DNA from: Paenibacillus tritici
Lineage (GTDB): Bacteria; Bacillota; Bacilli; Paenibacillales; Paenibacillaceae
NCBI RefSeq assembly: GCF_013204885.1
Contig: NZ_JABMKX010000002.1
Location: forward strand, 310,001 to 374,000
Length of the DNA stretch: 64,000 nt
Direction of reading: 5' to 3'
Shown: piece by piece, positions 1 to 9,011 of the stretch
Layout: each line of letters begins with the position of its first letter
Numbering within the stretch: the stretch's first letter is position 1
Notes under the pieces: generated by a model
Told to the model about the DNA's origin: nothing
What the model saw: the letters and a program-made list of their open reading frames with translations, nothing else
The model's database searches: none
Translations under genes and position numbers: made by a program

Positions 1-1632
1 AAGAACCGCATTGCTGCCGCTCAGCTCCCATTTGATGCTTCCCGATACATCCAGCTCGTCGCCATTCTCCAGCACAGCCTGGACAGCGGGCAGCGGCAAT
101 TCTTCACCGATTACTACTCCCAGAGCAGCATCGGGTCCAATCAGGACAAGCACTTTATTCTGAACCGTTACAGTAAACTGAACGCTTTTGGAGCGGATGG
201 CTGCAGCGGAGGCGGAATTCACTTCGCCAGCCTTGAGCTTCCCGGTCAGGATAGCTGTGCCTGCCTTGCCGCCAACCAGCTTCCCGTCCTTGATGGAGAC
301 AATCTCTTCATTCGCAGAGGTCCAATCCATCTCATCGCTGATATCCAGCTTGCTTCCATCATACTTGGTTCCGTTCACCTTCGGCAGGCTTACAGCATCC
401 GCCGTGTATATTTCCTGTTCCGTCTTCTCCAGACTGAGCTCCGTCAGGGTTGGAAGGACGGTGATTTTGAAGGTTTTGCTGATGCCCAGATAACTCGCCT
501 TAATGATCGAGGTCCCTACCGCTTTACCTGTAACCGTGGCAAAAGCGTTGGCCGCATCCGCCGTATTGGCAGTCACCGTAGCGTTCATCAGGTTGTCAGA
601 GGTCCAGACTGCGGATGCTGTTTCGTTCGAGGTCGAATTGACCGCATTGCGCATCATTGCCGTTACATTCAGACTCTCCCCCAGGAAAAGTGACTGGTCG
701 CCGGAAGGCTTCAGCACAAGCGCTTCATATGGTGCGCGCACATAGACATCCACCGACTGGGTGACACCCAGATAGCTTGCGGTAATGACAGTCTTGCCCA
801 CGCCGAGAATGGTAATCTCGCCGTCTTTTACTGTAGCTACACTTTCGCTGGAGCTGCTCCACTCTGCCTCTTTGTCGATCGTGAGCTCTGGACTCACCGC
901 TGTGGCTTTGGTCACCGCAGTCACATGCACCGGATTATCCCCGACCAGCATTTCGAGTTCTTTGACAACAGTGCCGCTCTTGTCTTTGAGCATAATGGCG
1001 GCATAAGGAAGCTCCACCACCGCTTTGATCGTCTCGGTTAATCCTTTGTACTTGGCGGTAATCGTAGCCTTACCTTCACCTACCAGCGTAATCTTACCTG
1101 CTGCAATGGTCAGCACGCCAGTATTCGAGCTGCTCCATTCAACGTCCTTCGTTACATCCTTCTGCGCCGTGGCTGAAGTTCCGCCGATGGCGGTTGCCGT
1201 AACGGACAGCAATTCCTCTTTGTCGCCTAATTTATAGCTGCCCTCTGTACTGCGGGTCAATTTCAGTTCCTTGAAGGAATGGGAGACCGACACCTCTACC
1301 GAAGCTATTGCATTATTGTAGGTTGCTGTAATCATTGCCGTTCCGGCATCCACCGGCTTCAGCTGGCCGTTCAGTACCGTTACGACTTCCTGCTTCGAGG
1401 AGGTCCATGTGGCGGCTGCCGTTACATCCCGTTTGGAAGCGGAGCCCTCTACATTGGCATATACCTTAAGCTGCTTCGGCGACTGGCCAACGGTAAGTTC
1501 TACCTTGGCGGAGCTGTCGAATTCAATAGAGATAGTGTCTCCAGCAGCGGCAAAGACGGTTACCGGAAAAGCTGCAGCAACGAGCAATATCATAATGAGG
1601 AGCGTTTTTGTCATTTTCCTGTACACGGTCAT
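1..1632 (-). CDS. Secreted Ig-like (Big_2) repeat protein, 3' end outside window
   Basis: The frame runs without a stop from an ATG at 1632 to the window edge, 544 codons. AAGGAG lies 7-9 nt upstream of the ATG. The first 30 residues form a signal peptide (basic MTVYRKMTK, then a hydrophobic LLIMILLVAAAFPVTVFA core). After it come about six repeats of 80-90 residues, each with a W(T/S)SS or WTS element, a V-x-V-x-x-G turn and a closing G-x-A-x-I-T-A-x-Y segment. That pattern is typical of bacterial Ig-like group 2 domains, which act as surface adhesin or spacer modules. No catalytic domain is visible; one may lie beyond the window. It is transcribed leftward and separated from mtaB by a terminator. 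Exact function is unknown. Confidence 0.8.
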   Translation of the reverse strand, partial: MTVYRKMTKTLLIMILLVAAAFPVTVFAAAGDTISIEFDSSAKVELTVGQSPKQLKVYANVEGSASKRDVTAAATWTSSKQEVVTVLNGQLKPVDAGTAMITATYNNAIASVEVSVSHSFKELKLTRSTEGSYKLGDKEELLSVTATAIGGTSATAQKDVTKDVEWSSSNTGVLTIAAGKITLVGEGKATITAKYKGLTETIKAVVELPYAAIMLKDKSGTVVKELEMLVGDNPVHVTAVTKATAVSPELTIDKEAEWSSSSESVATVKDGEITILGVGKTVITASYLGVTQSVDVYVRAPYEALVLKPSGDQSLFLGESLNVTAMMRNAVNSTSNETASAVWTSDNLMNATVTANTADAANAFATVTGKAVGTSIIKASYLGISKTFKITVLPTLTELSLEKTEQEIYTADAVSLPKVNGTKYDGSKLDISDEMDWTSANEEIVSIKDGKLVGGKAGTAILTGKLKAGEVNSASAAAIRSKSVQFTVTVQNKVLVLIGPDAALGVVIGEELPLPAVQAVLENGDELDVSGSIKWELSGSNAVL

Positions 1633-1771
1633 CTGTTCTCTCCTTAGACGGTCTTATTATCGGTGGATTTTTACCACACTCTTCCACTATATCGACAAAT
1701 AAGGCCCAAGTCTTTACCCTATTTTCAGTTTTTTTCAAATCCCGGGCAAATTCAGGTCTTTGTAACTATAT

Positions 1772-1803
1772 AGCTCCTACAGCTCCAAAATTCCCTTCCG
1801 CCC
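1772..1803. repeat. Solo end of the fold-back repeat family
   Basis: About 32 bp match the right end of the fold-back element at 42583-42788: GCTCCTACAG, then TCCAAAATTCCC, then TTCCGCC, with roughly one mismatch. The left half and inner stems are absent, so this is a truncated copy or a lone end. It lies in the 186-bp gap between the Big_2 protein start and the mtaB terminator. Confidence 0.55.
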
Positions 1804-1818
1804 TTACGAGCTAACGAA

Positions 1819-1861
1819 AAAAGGATGTCTAGTCGCCATCAGGGCTAAATAGACATCCTTT
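1819..1861 (-). terminator. Rho-independent terminator of the tag-prmA-rsmE-mtaB run
   Basis: A 12-bp stem (AAAGGATGTCTA with TAGACATCCTTT) encloses an 18-nt loop. Read leftward it ends in a run of T. It begins 19 bp past the mtaB stop. Confidence 0.8.
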
Positions 1862-1879
1862 CATTGGTAAGTCTCTGTC

Positions 1880-3232
1880 CTAACGGACACTTCCGCCCAG
1901 CCCGGCTGCTGCCGGCTGGCTCACACTGACAAGCTCACCGCGGCATTCATTCACGCCGGCTTCCGTTACCTTCACCTGGCACAGCTCACCCTGCAGCGAA
2001 TCATCGCCCGGGAACAGAATCTGGAGATAATTGTCGCTGAAGCCATGCTGTATGCTGCGTCCTGCCGAGCCTTTGGCAGCACGCTCCGGGATAACGGACA
2101 ACGTCTTGCCGACGAAGCTCCGGGCATAGGCCAGTTGCATCTCTTCGGAGAGATCAATCAATTCCTGCACACGCGCATTCTTGATCTCTTCATCGACCTG
2201 ATTCAGCATCCGTGCCGCCGGGGTCCCGGTCCGTTTGGAATACGGGAACACATGCATCTCGGAATAGTTGACCGCCTTCATGAAGTCATAGCCAGCCCGG
2301 AACATCTCGTCCGTCTCGCCCGGGAAGCCGACGATCACATCGGTTGTAATCCCCACATCCGGCATGGCCTGGCGGATTAGCTGCATTTTGGCAAAATACT
2401 CTTCCGTAGTATACTTCCGGCGCATCGCCTTCAGTACCTCGTTATGGCCCGCCTGGAGCGGAATATGCAGATGACGGCACATCTTCGTGCTGCGGTTCAG
2501 CACCTCCATCAGCTTCTCGTCAATCTGGCTCGCCTCGATGGAGCTGATCCGTACCCGCTCCAGCCCATCCACCTTATCCAGCTCCCAGAGCAGATCCGCG
2601 AGACGGTAGTTATCCAGATCATCGCCGTACCCCCCGGTATGAATGCCCGTCAACACGAACTCCTTGTAACCGGCTTCCACCAGCTGGTGCGCCTGGGCCA
2701 CAATGGATTTCGGATCACGGCTGCGCGACAGGCCGCGCGACCAGGGAATGATACAGAATGTGCAGAAGTTGTTGCAGCCATCCTGAATCTTCATGAACGC
2801 CCGCGTCCGGTCGGCGAACCCGGGCACATCCATCTCCTCGAATTCCCGTGTCTTCATAATGTTGCGGACTGCATTCACCGGCTGGCGTGATTCCTGAATA
2901 TTCTTCACATGGGTCATGATCTGTTCACGGTCCTGGTTGCCGATGACCAGATCCACTCCGGGGATGTCCAGAATCTCTCCGGGTGAGGTCTGCGCATAGC
3001 AGCCGGTTACCGCTACAATAGCGTCCGGATTGCGGCGCACGGCCCGGCGGATCATCTGCCGGCTTTTTTTGTCGCCCGTATTGGTCACCGTACAGGTGTT
3101 AATCAGATAGACATCGGCGGTACCCTCGAAATCCACCTGCTCGTATCCATCATTCTTAAATAGCTGCCAGATGGCTTCAGTATCATAGAAATTGACTTTG
3201 CATCCCAACGTATAAAAAGCTACGGATGGCAT
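1880..3232 (-). CDS. mtaB: tRNA t6A37 methylthiotransferase MtaB
   Basis: The 450-residue product has the methylthiotransferase layout. The N-terminal UPF0004 domain has cluster cysteines C11 (LGCKVN), C47 (INTCTV) and C78 (VTGCYA). The radical-SAM core has the CxxxCxxC motif at C153, C157 and C160. A C-terminal TRAM-like region covers about residues 370-440. The family converts t6A to ms2t6A at position 37 of ANN-decoding tRNAs using two 4Fe-4S clusters. The ATG lies 3 bp after the rsmE stop and its GGGGGGAG ribosome site is inside rsmE, so the pair is probably translationally coupled. The rsmE-mtaB order is the same as yqeU-yqeV in Bacillus. Confidence 0.95.
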   Translation of the reverse strand: MPSVAFYTLGCKVNFYDTEAIWQLFKNDGYEQVDFEGTADVYLINTCTVTNTGDKKSRQMIRRAVRRNPDAIVAVTGCYAQTSPGEILDIPGVDLVIGNQDREQIMTHVKNIQESRQPVNAVRNIMKTREFEEMDVPGFADRTRAFMKIQDGCNNFCTFCIIPWSRGLSRSRDPKSIVAQAHQLVEAGYKEFVLTGIHTGGYGDDLDNYRLADLLWELDKVDGLERVRISSIEASQIDEKLMEVLNRSTKMCRHLHIPLQAGHNEVLKAMRRKYTTEEYFAKMQLIRQAMPDVGITTDVIVGFPGETDEMFRAGYDFMKAVNYSEMHVFPYSKRTGTPAARMLNQVDEEIKNARVQELIDLSEEMQLAYARSFVGKTLSVIPERAAKGSAGRSIQHGFSDNYLQILFPGDDSLQGELCQVKVTEAGVNECRGELVSVSQPAAAGLGGSVR

Positions 3233-3235
3233 TGT

Positions 3236-4000
3236 TTAAGCTCCCCCCATTTCTCCGGATTCATATAAAATGCAGGCGGCGGCAACCATACCTGCGGTTT
3301 CACAGCGCAGAATACGCGGACCCAGGCCGACAGAGACGGCTCCGGCTTCTTCAGCCTGGCGGCACTCCTCCAGGCTGAAGCCGCCCTCCGGCCCAACCAC
3401 AATCATCACCTTGGCGGCAGCATCCTGCGGAAGCGATGCCAGCCACGGCGCGGCTGCGCTGCGGAGCTGCAGCCCCTCTTCCTTCTCATAACAGAAGTAC
3501 ACGGCATCATACCCGCTGAAGCTGCTCAGCAGCAGCCTCCAGTTGAGCGGCGAACGCACTTCCGGAACGATGTTCCGGTGGGCCTGCTCAGCGGCCTCCT
3601 TGCAGATTTTGCGCCAGCGTTCTACCCGCTTGCTCTCCTTGCGCTCATCGTATTGCACAATGGTCCGCTCCGAGAGAAAAGGCGTGAAGGCCACCGCACC
3701 AATCTCGGTGCATTTCTGGATAACCGTCTCCAGCTTGTCCCCTTTGGGCAGGCTCTGGGCAACGGTAATCTGGATACGCGCCTCATGCGTCATGGCCAAG
3801 GGCTCCAGTATACTCACGGTAACCAGGCCAATCTCTATTTCAGCGATCTCGGCCAGCGCCTCGCGGGACACACCGTCGCTGACGATCAGCTTGTCCCCGG
3901 CCTTGCCGCGCATCACCTTGGCAATATGACGGGCGTCTTCGCCGTCAATGCTAACCCTGTCTTGTCCGAACTGTGCCGGAGTTACGAAATAACGCTGCAT
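3236..4000 (-). CDS. rsmE: 16S rRNA m3U1498 methyltransferase RsmE
   Basis: This 254-residue protein is a normal-length RsmE. An N-terminal PUA-like part (about 1-70, with DARHIAKVMRGKAGD) is followed by a SPOUT knot domain. The knot motifs are VVGPEGGF at 201-208 and LGPRILRCETA at 226-236, which bind S-adenosylmethionine. The family methylates N3 of U1498 in 16S rRNA of the assembled 30S subunit. It lies in a leftward run with prmA upstream and mtaB downstream. The 165-bp gap before it holds no gene. Confidence 0.95.
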   Translation of the reverse strand: MQRYFVTPAQFGQDRVSIDGEDARHIAKVMRGKAGDKLIVSDGVSREALAEIAEIEIGLVTVSILEPLAMTHEARIQITVAQSLPKGDKLETVIQKCTEIGAVAFTPFLSERTIVQYDERKESKRVERWRKICKEAAEQAHRNIVPEVRSPLNWRLLLSSFSGYDAVYFCYEKEEGLQLRSAAAPWLASLPQDAAAKVMIVVGPEGGFSLEECRQAEEAGAVSVGLGPRILRCETAGMVAAACILYESGEMGGA

Positions 4001-4165
4001 CTCTCATCCTCATCCTGTCCGTTATTCAGCGTAAAAGCGGCGTAGTCCCCGTCATCACAGGTTCCGGCCGCCGCTTCACACACATCATTCATGCTCGTAA
4101 AATAATCACATTATATTCTACAACGTTTGTCCTGGACTGAACAGCCCCTGTCCGTACTGCTGTAC

Positions 4166-4849
4166 TCAGACCCCGAACATCTTTAGGAACAGCCGGAGGA
4201 AATCATTGCCGGTCTGGGTCGCCCAATAACTAAGCGGTTCTATCGTGTACGCACGCAGACCCGGAATGAAGATAATCAGCAGGAAAATAAAGACCGTCCA
4301 CTGCTCATACTGCTGCAGTCTTCCCCGGATCGGACGCGGTGCGATATCCTCCACGATCCGGTAACCGTCCAGCGGCGGCAGCGGAATCAGGTTGAACACG
4401 AAGAGGAAGAAGTTGAAGTGGATGAACATCCCGAAGAACCAGATCAGCGCGCGGAGCACCTGCTCGTTCTTGATCGAATCCATCGTGCCGGTTCCCAGCA
4501 GGATCGCATAGATCAGCGCCCCCAGAATACCGAGCAGCAAATTGCTGATGGGTCCGGCAGCAGATACAATCACGCCCATCAGACGGGGACGGCGGAAATT
4601 ATCCCGGTTCACCGGAACCGGACGCGCCCAGCCGAAGCCGGCAATCAGCAGCAGAATAATTCCGAAGAGATCAAAATGCACCGCCGGGTTCAGGGTCATA
4701 CGGCCCAGCAGGCGAGCTGTCGGGTCGCCGAATTTATTGGCAAAATAGGCGTGTGCGAATTCATGTACCGTAAAAGCAATCACAATCGTAATCAGAAAAA
4801 ACGGAAGCTGCTGCAAGGGATATACTAAAAATTGATCCAGGGAACCCAT
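4166..4849 (-). CDS. Site-2 protease family membrane metalloprotease (M50)
   Basis: The 227-residue product is highly hydrophobic, with about five or six membrane segments. The zinc motif HEFAH (residues 29-33) lies in the first helix, and a later NLIPLPPLDG matches the NxxPxxxLDG motif carrying the third ligand. This is the short YwhC-like form without a PDZ domain. Such proteins cleave substrates inside the membrane; no substrate can be named here. The ATG lies 2 bp after the prmA stop, so it is probably translated from the same message. Confidence 0.85.
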   Translation of the reverse strand: MGSLDQFLVYPLQQLPFFLITIVIAFTVHEFAHAYFANKFGDPTARLLGRMTLNPAVHFDLFGIILLLIAGFGWARPVPVNRDNFRRPRLMGVIVSAAGPISNLLLGILGALIYAILLGTGTMDSIKNEQVLRALIWFFGMFIHFNFFLFVFNLIPLPPLDGYRIVEDIAPRPIRGRLQQYEQWTVFIFLLIIFIPGLRAYTIEPLSYWATQTGNDFLRLFLKMFGV

Positions 4850-4851
4850 CT

Positions 4852-5907
4852 CTACCTCTTTCCGGCTGTAAACGCCACCCAGTCTTCTTCGCGGGTTACT
4901 TCTATAATCTCGAAACCGGAAGACTTCAGCGCCTGCGCCACAAGCTCTTCCTTATCCTTATAAATACCGGAGGTGATATAGATGCCATCCGGCTGGAGCG
5001 CACGGTACACATCATCCGTGAACAATACAATAATCTCGGCCAGAATATTGGCCACTACGACCCGTACCGGCAGGGTAACGCCCAGTCCGCCTTCAGCCGG
5101 AGCAGCAGGCATGGCGTCCGGCTCAATGGAATGGCCGGGTCTGGCTGACGGCCACATGCCGCCCGCTGCGGTATCCGACGCTCCCTCACCGCCAAGCAGC
5201 GAGAGCAGGTCGCTCTCCTTCACTGTGACAGCCGCCTCCAGCCGGTTCAGCTCCACGTTCTCGCGGGCGCTGACCACCGCCACCGGGTCCAGATCCAGCG
5301 CCAGTACCGATGAAGCCCCCAGCAGCACTGCCCCCACGGCCAGAATACCGGAGCCTGTGCCGACATCAATCACTTCATCACCGCTGACAATGTGCTTCTC
5401 CAGAGCGCGGAGGCAGAGTGCCGTCGTCGGATGAGTCCCGGTTCCGAAGGCCATGCCGGGATCAATTTCAATAATTTTCTCAGCCGCAGAGGCCGGGGTG
5501 TACTCTTCCCATGTTGGCTTAATAGTCAGCCGTTCCGAGACGCGCAGCGGCTTGAAGTACTGCTTCCAGGCATGGGCCCATTCCTCTTCATCCACCGTCT
5601 TCCAGGAGATCTGCGCCAGGCCCGGATCAATGCCGAACGTTCTAAGCTCCTCCACCCTTGGAGTCAGCTCAGCCACAATCTCATCCATAGCTTCGGATTC
5701 AGCATAATAGCCTTTAATGACCGCCTCCCCTTCAGGGATATCATTTAGCGGTTCATCGTATAATTCACCATAACGTGTATCCCGTATTTTATTCAGTGTC
5801 CCGGATTCTTCAATGGAAACTCCGCCCGCTCCGGCCTCGACCAGCAGATTGGATATCATCTCCTGGGCTTCCTCCGTGGTATGTACCGTCAGTTCGTGCC
5901 ATAGCAT
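4852..5907 (-). CDS. prmA: Ribosomal protein L11 methyltransferase PrmA
   Basis: The start was set at the ATG at 5907 because TTAGGAGG lies about 10 nt upstream; an in-frame ATG 33 bp earlier has no such site. An N-terminal L11-recognition domain is followed by a class I methyltransferase. The SAM motif is DVGTGSGIL (about residues 181-189), GTGTHPTT precedes it, and the catalytic-loop NILAE is near 287. The family trimethylates L11. The 351-residue length exceeds the usual 295-315 because about 40 Gly/Ala/Pro-rich residues are inserted at about 240-279, just before NILA. In Bacillus prmA directly follows dnaJ; here about 10 kb separates them. Confidence 0.93.
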   Translation of the reverse strand: MLWHELTVHTTEEAQEMISNLLVEAGAGGVSIEESGTLNKIRDTRYGELYDEPLNDIPEGEAVIKGYYAESEAMDEIVAELTPRVEELRTFGIDPGLAQISWKTVDEEEWAHAWKQYFKPLRVSERLTIKPTWEEYTPASAAEKIIEIDPGMAFGTGTHPTTALCLRALEKHIVSGDEVIDVGTGSGILAVGAVLLGASSVLALDLDPVAVVSARENVELNRLEAAVTVKESDLLSLLGGEGASDTAAGGMWPSARPGHSIEPDAMPAAPAEGGLGVTLPVRVVVANILAEIIVLFTDDVYRALQPDGIYITSGIYKDKEELVAQALKSSGFEIIEVTREEDWVAFTAGKR

Positions 5908-5996
5908 GTTAATAAATCCTCCTAAAAGTTTTGCGAGCATTACTGCTTATCTACGATAGTATAGCATTTCTTACCCGTGCAGTGCCAAACTGCGGG

Positions 5997-6575
5997 TTAG
6001 CCCTCGGCTTGAGCCTTGTTGCTGCGGCAAAAACAATCCATCATGTGGTCATCCACCATACCCGAAGCTTGCATAAAGGCATAACAAATCGTTGACCCGA
6101 CAAATTTCATCCCTTTGCGCTTCAGCGCCTTACTCATCTGATCGGACTGGGGAGTGGTCGCGGGGACCTCGGCTCTAGTATTCCAGTGATTCACCACCTG
6201 CGCCCCGCCGACGAAGCTCCACAGATATCCGGCAAAGCTGCCCTCCTCCCGGCAGATCTGCAAATATATCTCCGCATTGGTGATTATAGACTTAATCTTC
6301 AGGCGGTTGCGGATAATCCCCTCATTGTTCATCAGCTCAGCAATTTTGTCCTCCCCGTACAGTACAATTTTCTGCGGATCAAATCCGTCAAAGGCTTCCC
6401 GGAAGCTCTCCCGCTTCTTCAGTACGGTATACCAGCTCAGTCCGGCCTGCATGCCCTCCAGCATCAGCAGCTCGAACAGCTTCAGGTCGTCAACCAGCGG
6501 CTTGCCCCATTCCTCATCATGATAAGCTATATATACCGGGTCCGCATTCACCCAGTCACAGCGCGTCAGTTCCAT
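5997..6575 (-). CDS. tag: DNA-3-methyladenine glycosylase I
   Basis: The 192-residue protein matches Tag throughout. It has the N-terminal RCDWV with zinc ligand C6 and H19 (AYHDEEWG), the LMLEGMQAGLSW helix with the catalytic Glu, and a C-terminal DDHMMDCFC with the remaining His/Cys ligands. Tag removes 3-methyladenine from alkylated DNA, opening base-excision repair. It is the first gene of the leftward tag-prmA-M50-rsmE-mtaB run, with 89 bp before prmA. An AAAAGGGAGAGG site precedes the ATG. Confidence 0.93.
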   Translation of the reverse strand: MELTRCDWVNADPVYIAYHDEEWGKPLVDDLKLFELLMLEGMQAGLSWYTVLKKRESFREAFDGFDPQKIVLYGEDKIAELMNNEGIIRNRLKIKSIITNAEIYLQICREEGSFAGYLWSFVGGAQVVNHWNTRAEVPATTPQSDQMSKALKRKGMKFVGSTICYAFMQASGMVDDHMMDCFCRSNKAQAEG

Positions 6576-6638
6576 ACGTCCTCTCCCTTTTCCCTGTGTT
6601 CCTACAGCTTTTCATAGCCGTATCTTCTAACTGTATAC

Positions 6639-6667
6639 GAAAAAAAGAGAAGAACACAAGGTTCTTC
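6639..6667 (-). terminator. Terminator of the DUF4179 sigma/anti-sigma operon
   Basis: A 7-bp stem GAAGAAC/GTTCTTC with a 5-nt loop is followed, leftward, by a T tract. It lies 17 bp past the stop of the anti-sigma gene. Confidence 0.75.
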
Positions 6668-6684
6668 CCGTTAAAATAATGTCA

Positions 6685-8346
6685 CTATTGTCCCTGCAGC
6701 TGCACCCGCGTCTCCTGGTCAGGCTCGTTGGTGGTGTAGAAGAACATGTATATAGAAGCTTCTGTTCCCTTGAAGTTCTCATATACATCAATGCTCCGGT
6801 TATTTCCGTCTCCGCGGAATTTCGTTGAAACGATCTTACTTACGATCCGGTCCTTACCGGTACCGATATGAGTCTGGTTCACGCCGCCAAACTTCGGATC
6901 ATCGCTCCTCGTCTCCACATAGAGATCCGCACCCTGCATATAGTAGGTCCACTGTACCGGATAACCGCCGGTCTCCCGGATCACCGTCTGCTTCTCGCTG
7001 GAGATGTTAGTTAATTGAAGCGGCTTCTTGTCACCCCTATGCCGGGTAACCTTATAATTACCTACAAGCGTCATTGGCGTGTCGTTGGTAATCTCCAGGT
7101 CCGACGGCCGCTCGAAGCGCACTGCAATCAGCTCTTTGTCCTCAGACATGGAATACCATAATCCGCCTTCCAGCGTCCGACCGCCCACCTCGAGAGAATA
7201 ATTGACATACGGCAATTCAGAGAACGGCTTAGCTGTGCTGCGAACCGACACACGGACCTGCGTAGGTGTCACAACCATCTGCTCAATACGATTATCTGTA
7301 TTTCCTGCTTCCAGGGGCAGATCCAGCGCAGTTTTGATTGTCGCGCCCGCCATCTTCTTCTTGCTCAGTTCAAAATCAAACGCCCAAGGACCGTCGATGT
7401 TCCGTTCAAGCTTCGTGTAATCCAGCTTATAGACGGTTTGATCCTTCGGCACATCGGCAGGTTTGTAATACTGAACCGAGGTGTATTCTCCGTTATCTCC
7501 CGGCTTGCCCATTGCTCCTGCCCGCGAGTTCTTTACAAGCTGCCCTCCCCGGTAAGCAGTGATTTGCGGAAAGGCCCAGTTCTTGGCTTCCGGATCATCG
7601 AAGATGGCGGCAGTGGAGAGCATCAGATGGTCAGTACCTTCCTTAAAGGGCTGAACGCTGAAGGATTCCAGTCCATCCCGGTTCACAGGAAAGCTCTGCC
7701 GCTCCGGCGAGTCCGTATCCAGCTTCAAGTCTACCTCCTGCTGCGAGTACAATTGAATCCGCTCAGCCGTCAGACTTACCTTGGCTGTCTCTTGATCCGG
7801 CGTCCAGTCCGTCTCGAAATAACCGTTGTACCGCTTGTTCTTCTCGTCCCACTGCTGATTGTTGAATTCCTGGTTTCTGCGTCCCGAGCCATCCTTGAGG
7901 GCCATTCCATTGATGCTCCACAACTTGCCGTCGCCCCCGTCCGGACCCACATCCAGGCTGTACAGAATCACCGTCCGGTTCTCGTCGGTGAGCGCTGTAT
8001 GTAGCGTCAGGGTTATTCCATCCCTGGTAATCGTCTGTCCAAGCGGCTGGCCCATATTTTGCGCCAATGCGGTCTGTACACCCCCCTTATCCTTAAGCAG
8101 GCTGCCCCAGTCATATTGGACAGCGGCATATACAGGGACTGCCATCAAAAGTGCACTGAGAGAAGCAGCGACGGTGATCTTGCGCCAGTTGCGGTGGCGG
8201 CTTGGAGCCGCAGCTTCTGCACGGCTTCTGCCTTGAGAGGAAGTATATCCGGCCTGATCCATCCGTTCCCACATCTGATCAAAGTCAGGATAAGTTACCT
8301 CCTCCTCATTTAGTCGACGCTTTAGCTGTGTTTCTGTTCTGTCCAT
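6685..8346 (-). CDS. DUF4179-type membrane anti-sigma factor
   Basis: The start was set at the ATG at 8346, with AAGGAGGA 8-14 nt upstream. This overlaps the 3' end of the sigma gene by 41 bp, so translation is probably coupled. The 553-residue product has a short charged cytosolic part (about 1-55, probably the sigma-binding region), one membrane helix (about 57-78, TVAASLSALLMAVPVYAAV) and a large extracytoplasmic beta-rich part. This matches proteins annotated DUF4179 that are paired with ECF sigma factors in Bacillales. The inferred role is to hold the partner sigma at the membrane until an envelope signal arrives. The signal is unknown. Confidence 0.75.
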   Translation of the reverse strand: MDRTETQLKRRLNEEEVTYPDFDQMWERMDQAGYTSSQGRSRAEAAAPSRHRNWRKITVAASLSALLMAVPVYAAVQYDWGSLLKDKGGVQTALAQNMGQPLGQTITRDGITLTLHTALTDENRTVILYSLDVGPDGGDGKLWSINGMALKDGSGRRNQEFNNQQWDEKNKRYNGYFETDWTPDQETAKVSLTAERIQLYSQQEVDLKLDTDSPERQSFPVNRDGLESFSVQPFKEGTDHLMLSTAAIFDDPEAKNWAFPQITAYRGGQLVKNSRAGAMGKPGDNGEYTSVQYYKPADVPKDQTVYKLDYTKLERNIDGPWAFDFELSKKKMAGATIKTALDLPLEAGNTDNRIEQMVVTPTQVRVSVRSTAKPFSELPYVNYSLEVGGRTLEGGLWYSMSEDKELIAVRFERPSDLEITNDTPMTLVGNYKVTRHRGDKKPLQLTNISSEKQTVIRETGGYPVQWTYYMQGADLYVETRSDDPKFGGVNQTHIGTGKDRIVSKIVSTKFRGDGNNRSIDVYENFKGTEASIYMFFYTTNEPDQETRVQLQGQ

Positions 8347-8863
8347 AGGGTTCTTCCTCCTTAGATAAGGTCTGTACTCCTGCATCTTCAAGAATCTTCT
8401 TCATCAAGCGCAGCCCTTTGTGCTGCCTGGACTTAACCGTCCCCAGCGGAATATCCAGCATATTGCGGATTTCTTCCAGGCTGAAATCATGCATATAACG
8501 CAGGGTCAGCACCGCCCTGAACTTCGCCGGGAGACGGGACATATAGGTTGCCCACTCCAGCTTCGTTTCCTTTTGCTCAACCAGCCTGTCCACCGGAGGT
8601 TCCGCATTCTCTCTCAATATATGGAGGCTTGCCGTCAGCTTCTGCTGCAGACTGCTTCTGCGTTTCAAATGATTCAGGCAGGTGTTGACGGTAACCTTCA
8701 TAATCCAGGCCTTCAAATATTCAATGCTCTGCCATTCGCTGCGGAAGAGGGTGATGAACACCTCCTGGCACAGATCCTCGGCATCGACAGCATCGTGCAC
8801 CATATAGTAGCAGGTCCGGTATACCTCCTTGCTGTAGGTCTGGAACAATTCCTTGTTGCCCAC
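8306..8863 (-). CDS. ECF RNA polymerase sigma factor
   Basis: The start was set at a GTG at 8863, with AAGGAGG 9 nt upstream; an ATG 66 bp earlier has no good site. The 185-residue product has sigma region 2 (DAVDAEDLCQEVFITLF, about residues 25-45) and region 4 (RAVLTLRYMHDFSLEEI then GTVKSRQHKGLRLMK). It lacks regions 1 and 3, as ECF factors do. It is followed by its presumed membrane anti-sigma partner. A GAACC-type promoter just upstream suggests autoregulation. It is one of three ECF sigma/anti-sigma pairs in the window. Confidence 0.9.
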   Translation of the reverse strand: MGNKELFQTYSKEVYRTCYYMVHDAVDAEDLCQEVFITLFRSEWQSIEYLKAWIMKVTVNTCLNHLKRRSSLQQKLTASLHILRENAEPPVDRLVEQKETKLEWATYMSRLPAKFRAVLTLRYMHDFSLEEIRNMLDIPLGTVKSRQHKGLRLMKKILEDAGVQTLSKEEEPYGQNRNTAKASTK

Positions 8864-8897
8864 TTGAGTATGTCCTCCTTTCTTGTTTGAACTACCT

Positions 8898-8928
8898 CTT
8901 ATAACAATCCCCGGCTGCAAAAGGTTCA
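8898..8928 (-). promoter_or_regulatory. Candidate ECF promoter of the sigma/DUF4179 operon
   Basis: TGAACC (8923-8928) lies 17 bp from GTTATAAG (8898-8905), about 35 bp before the GTG start. GAACC -35 elements are common for ECF-type sigma factors, and the operon at 38555 has a similar arrangement. The recognising sigma is inferred, not shown. Confidence 0.4.
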
Positions 8929-8952
8929 TTTTCTCTACTCACCCTTGAAATT

Positions 8953-8992
8953 AAAAAAAGCATGTCCTCCCGCAATGAACGGGATACATGCT
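8953..8992 (-). terminator. Terminator downstream of the chemoreceptor gene
   Basis: GCATGTnnnCCCG pairs with CGGGnnnACATGC around a short loop, followed leftward by seven T residues. It lies 20 bp past the stop of the gene at 9012. Confidence 0.8.
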
Positions 8993-9011
8993 GTATAAGG
9001 AAATATAAGTC

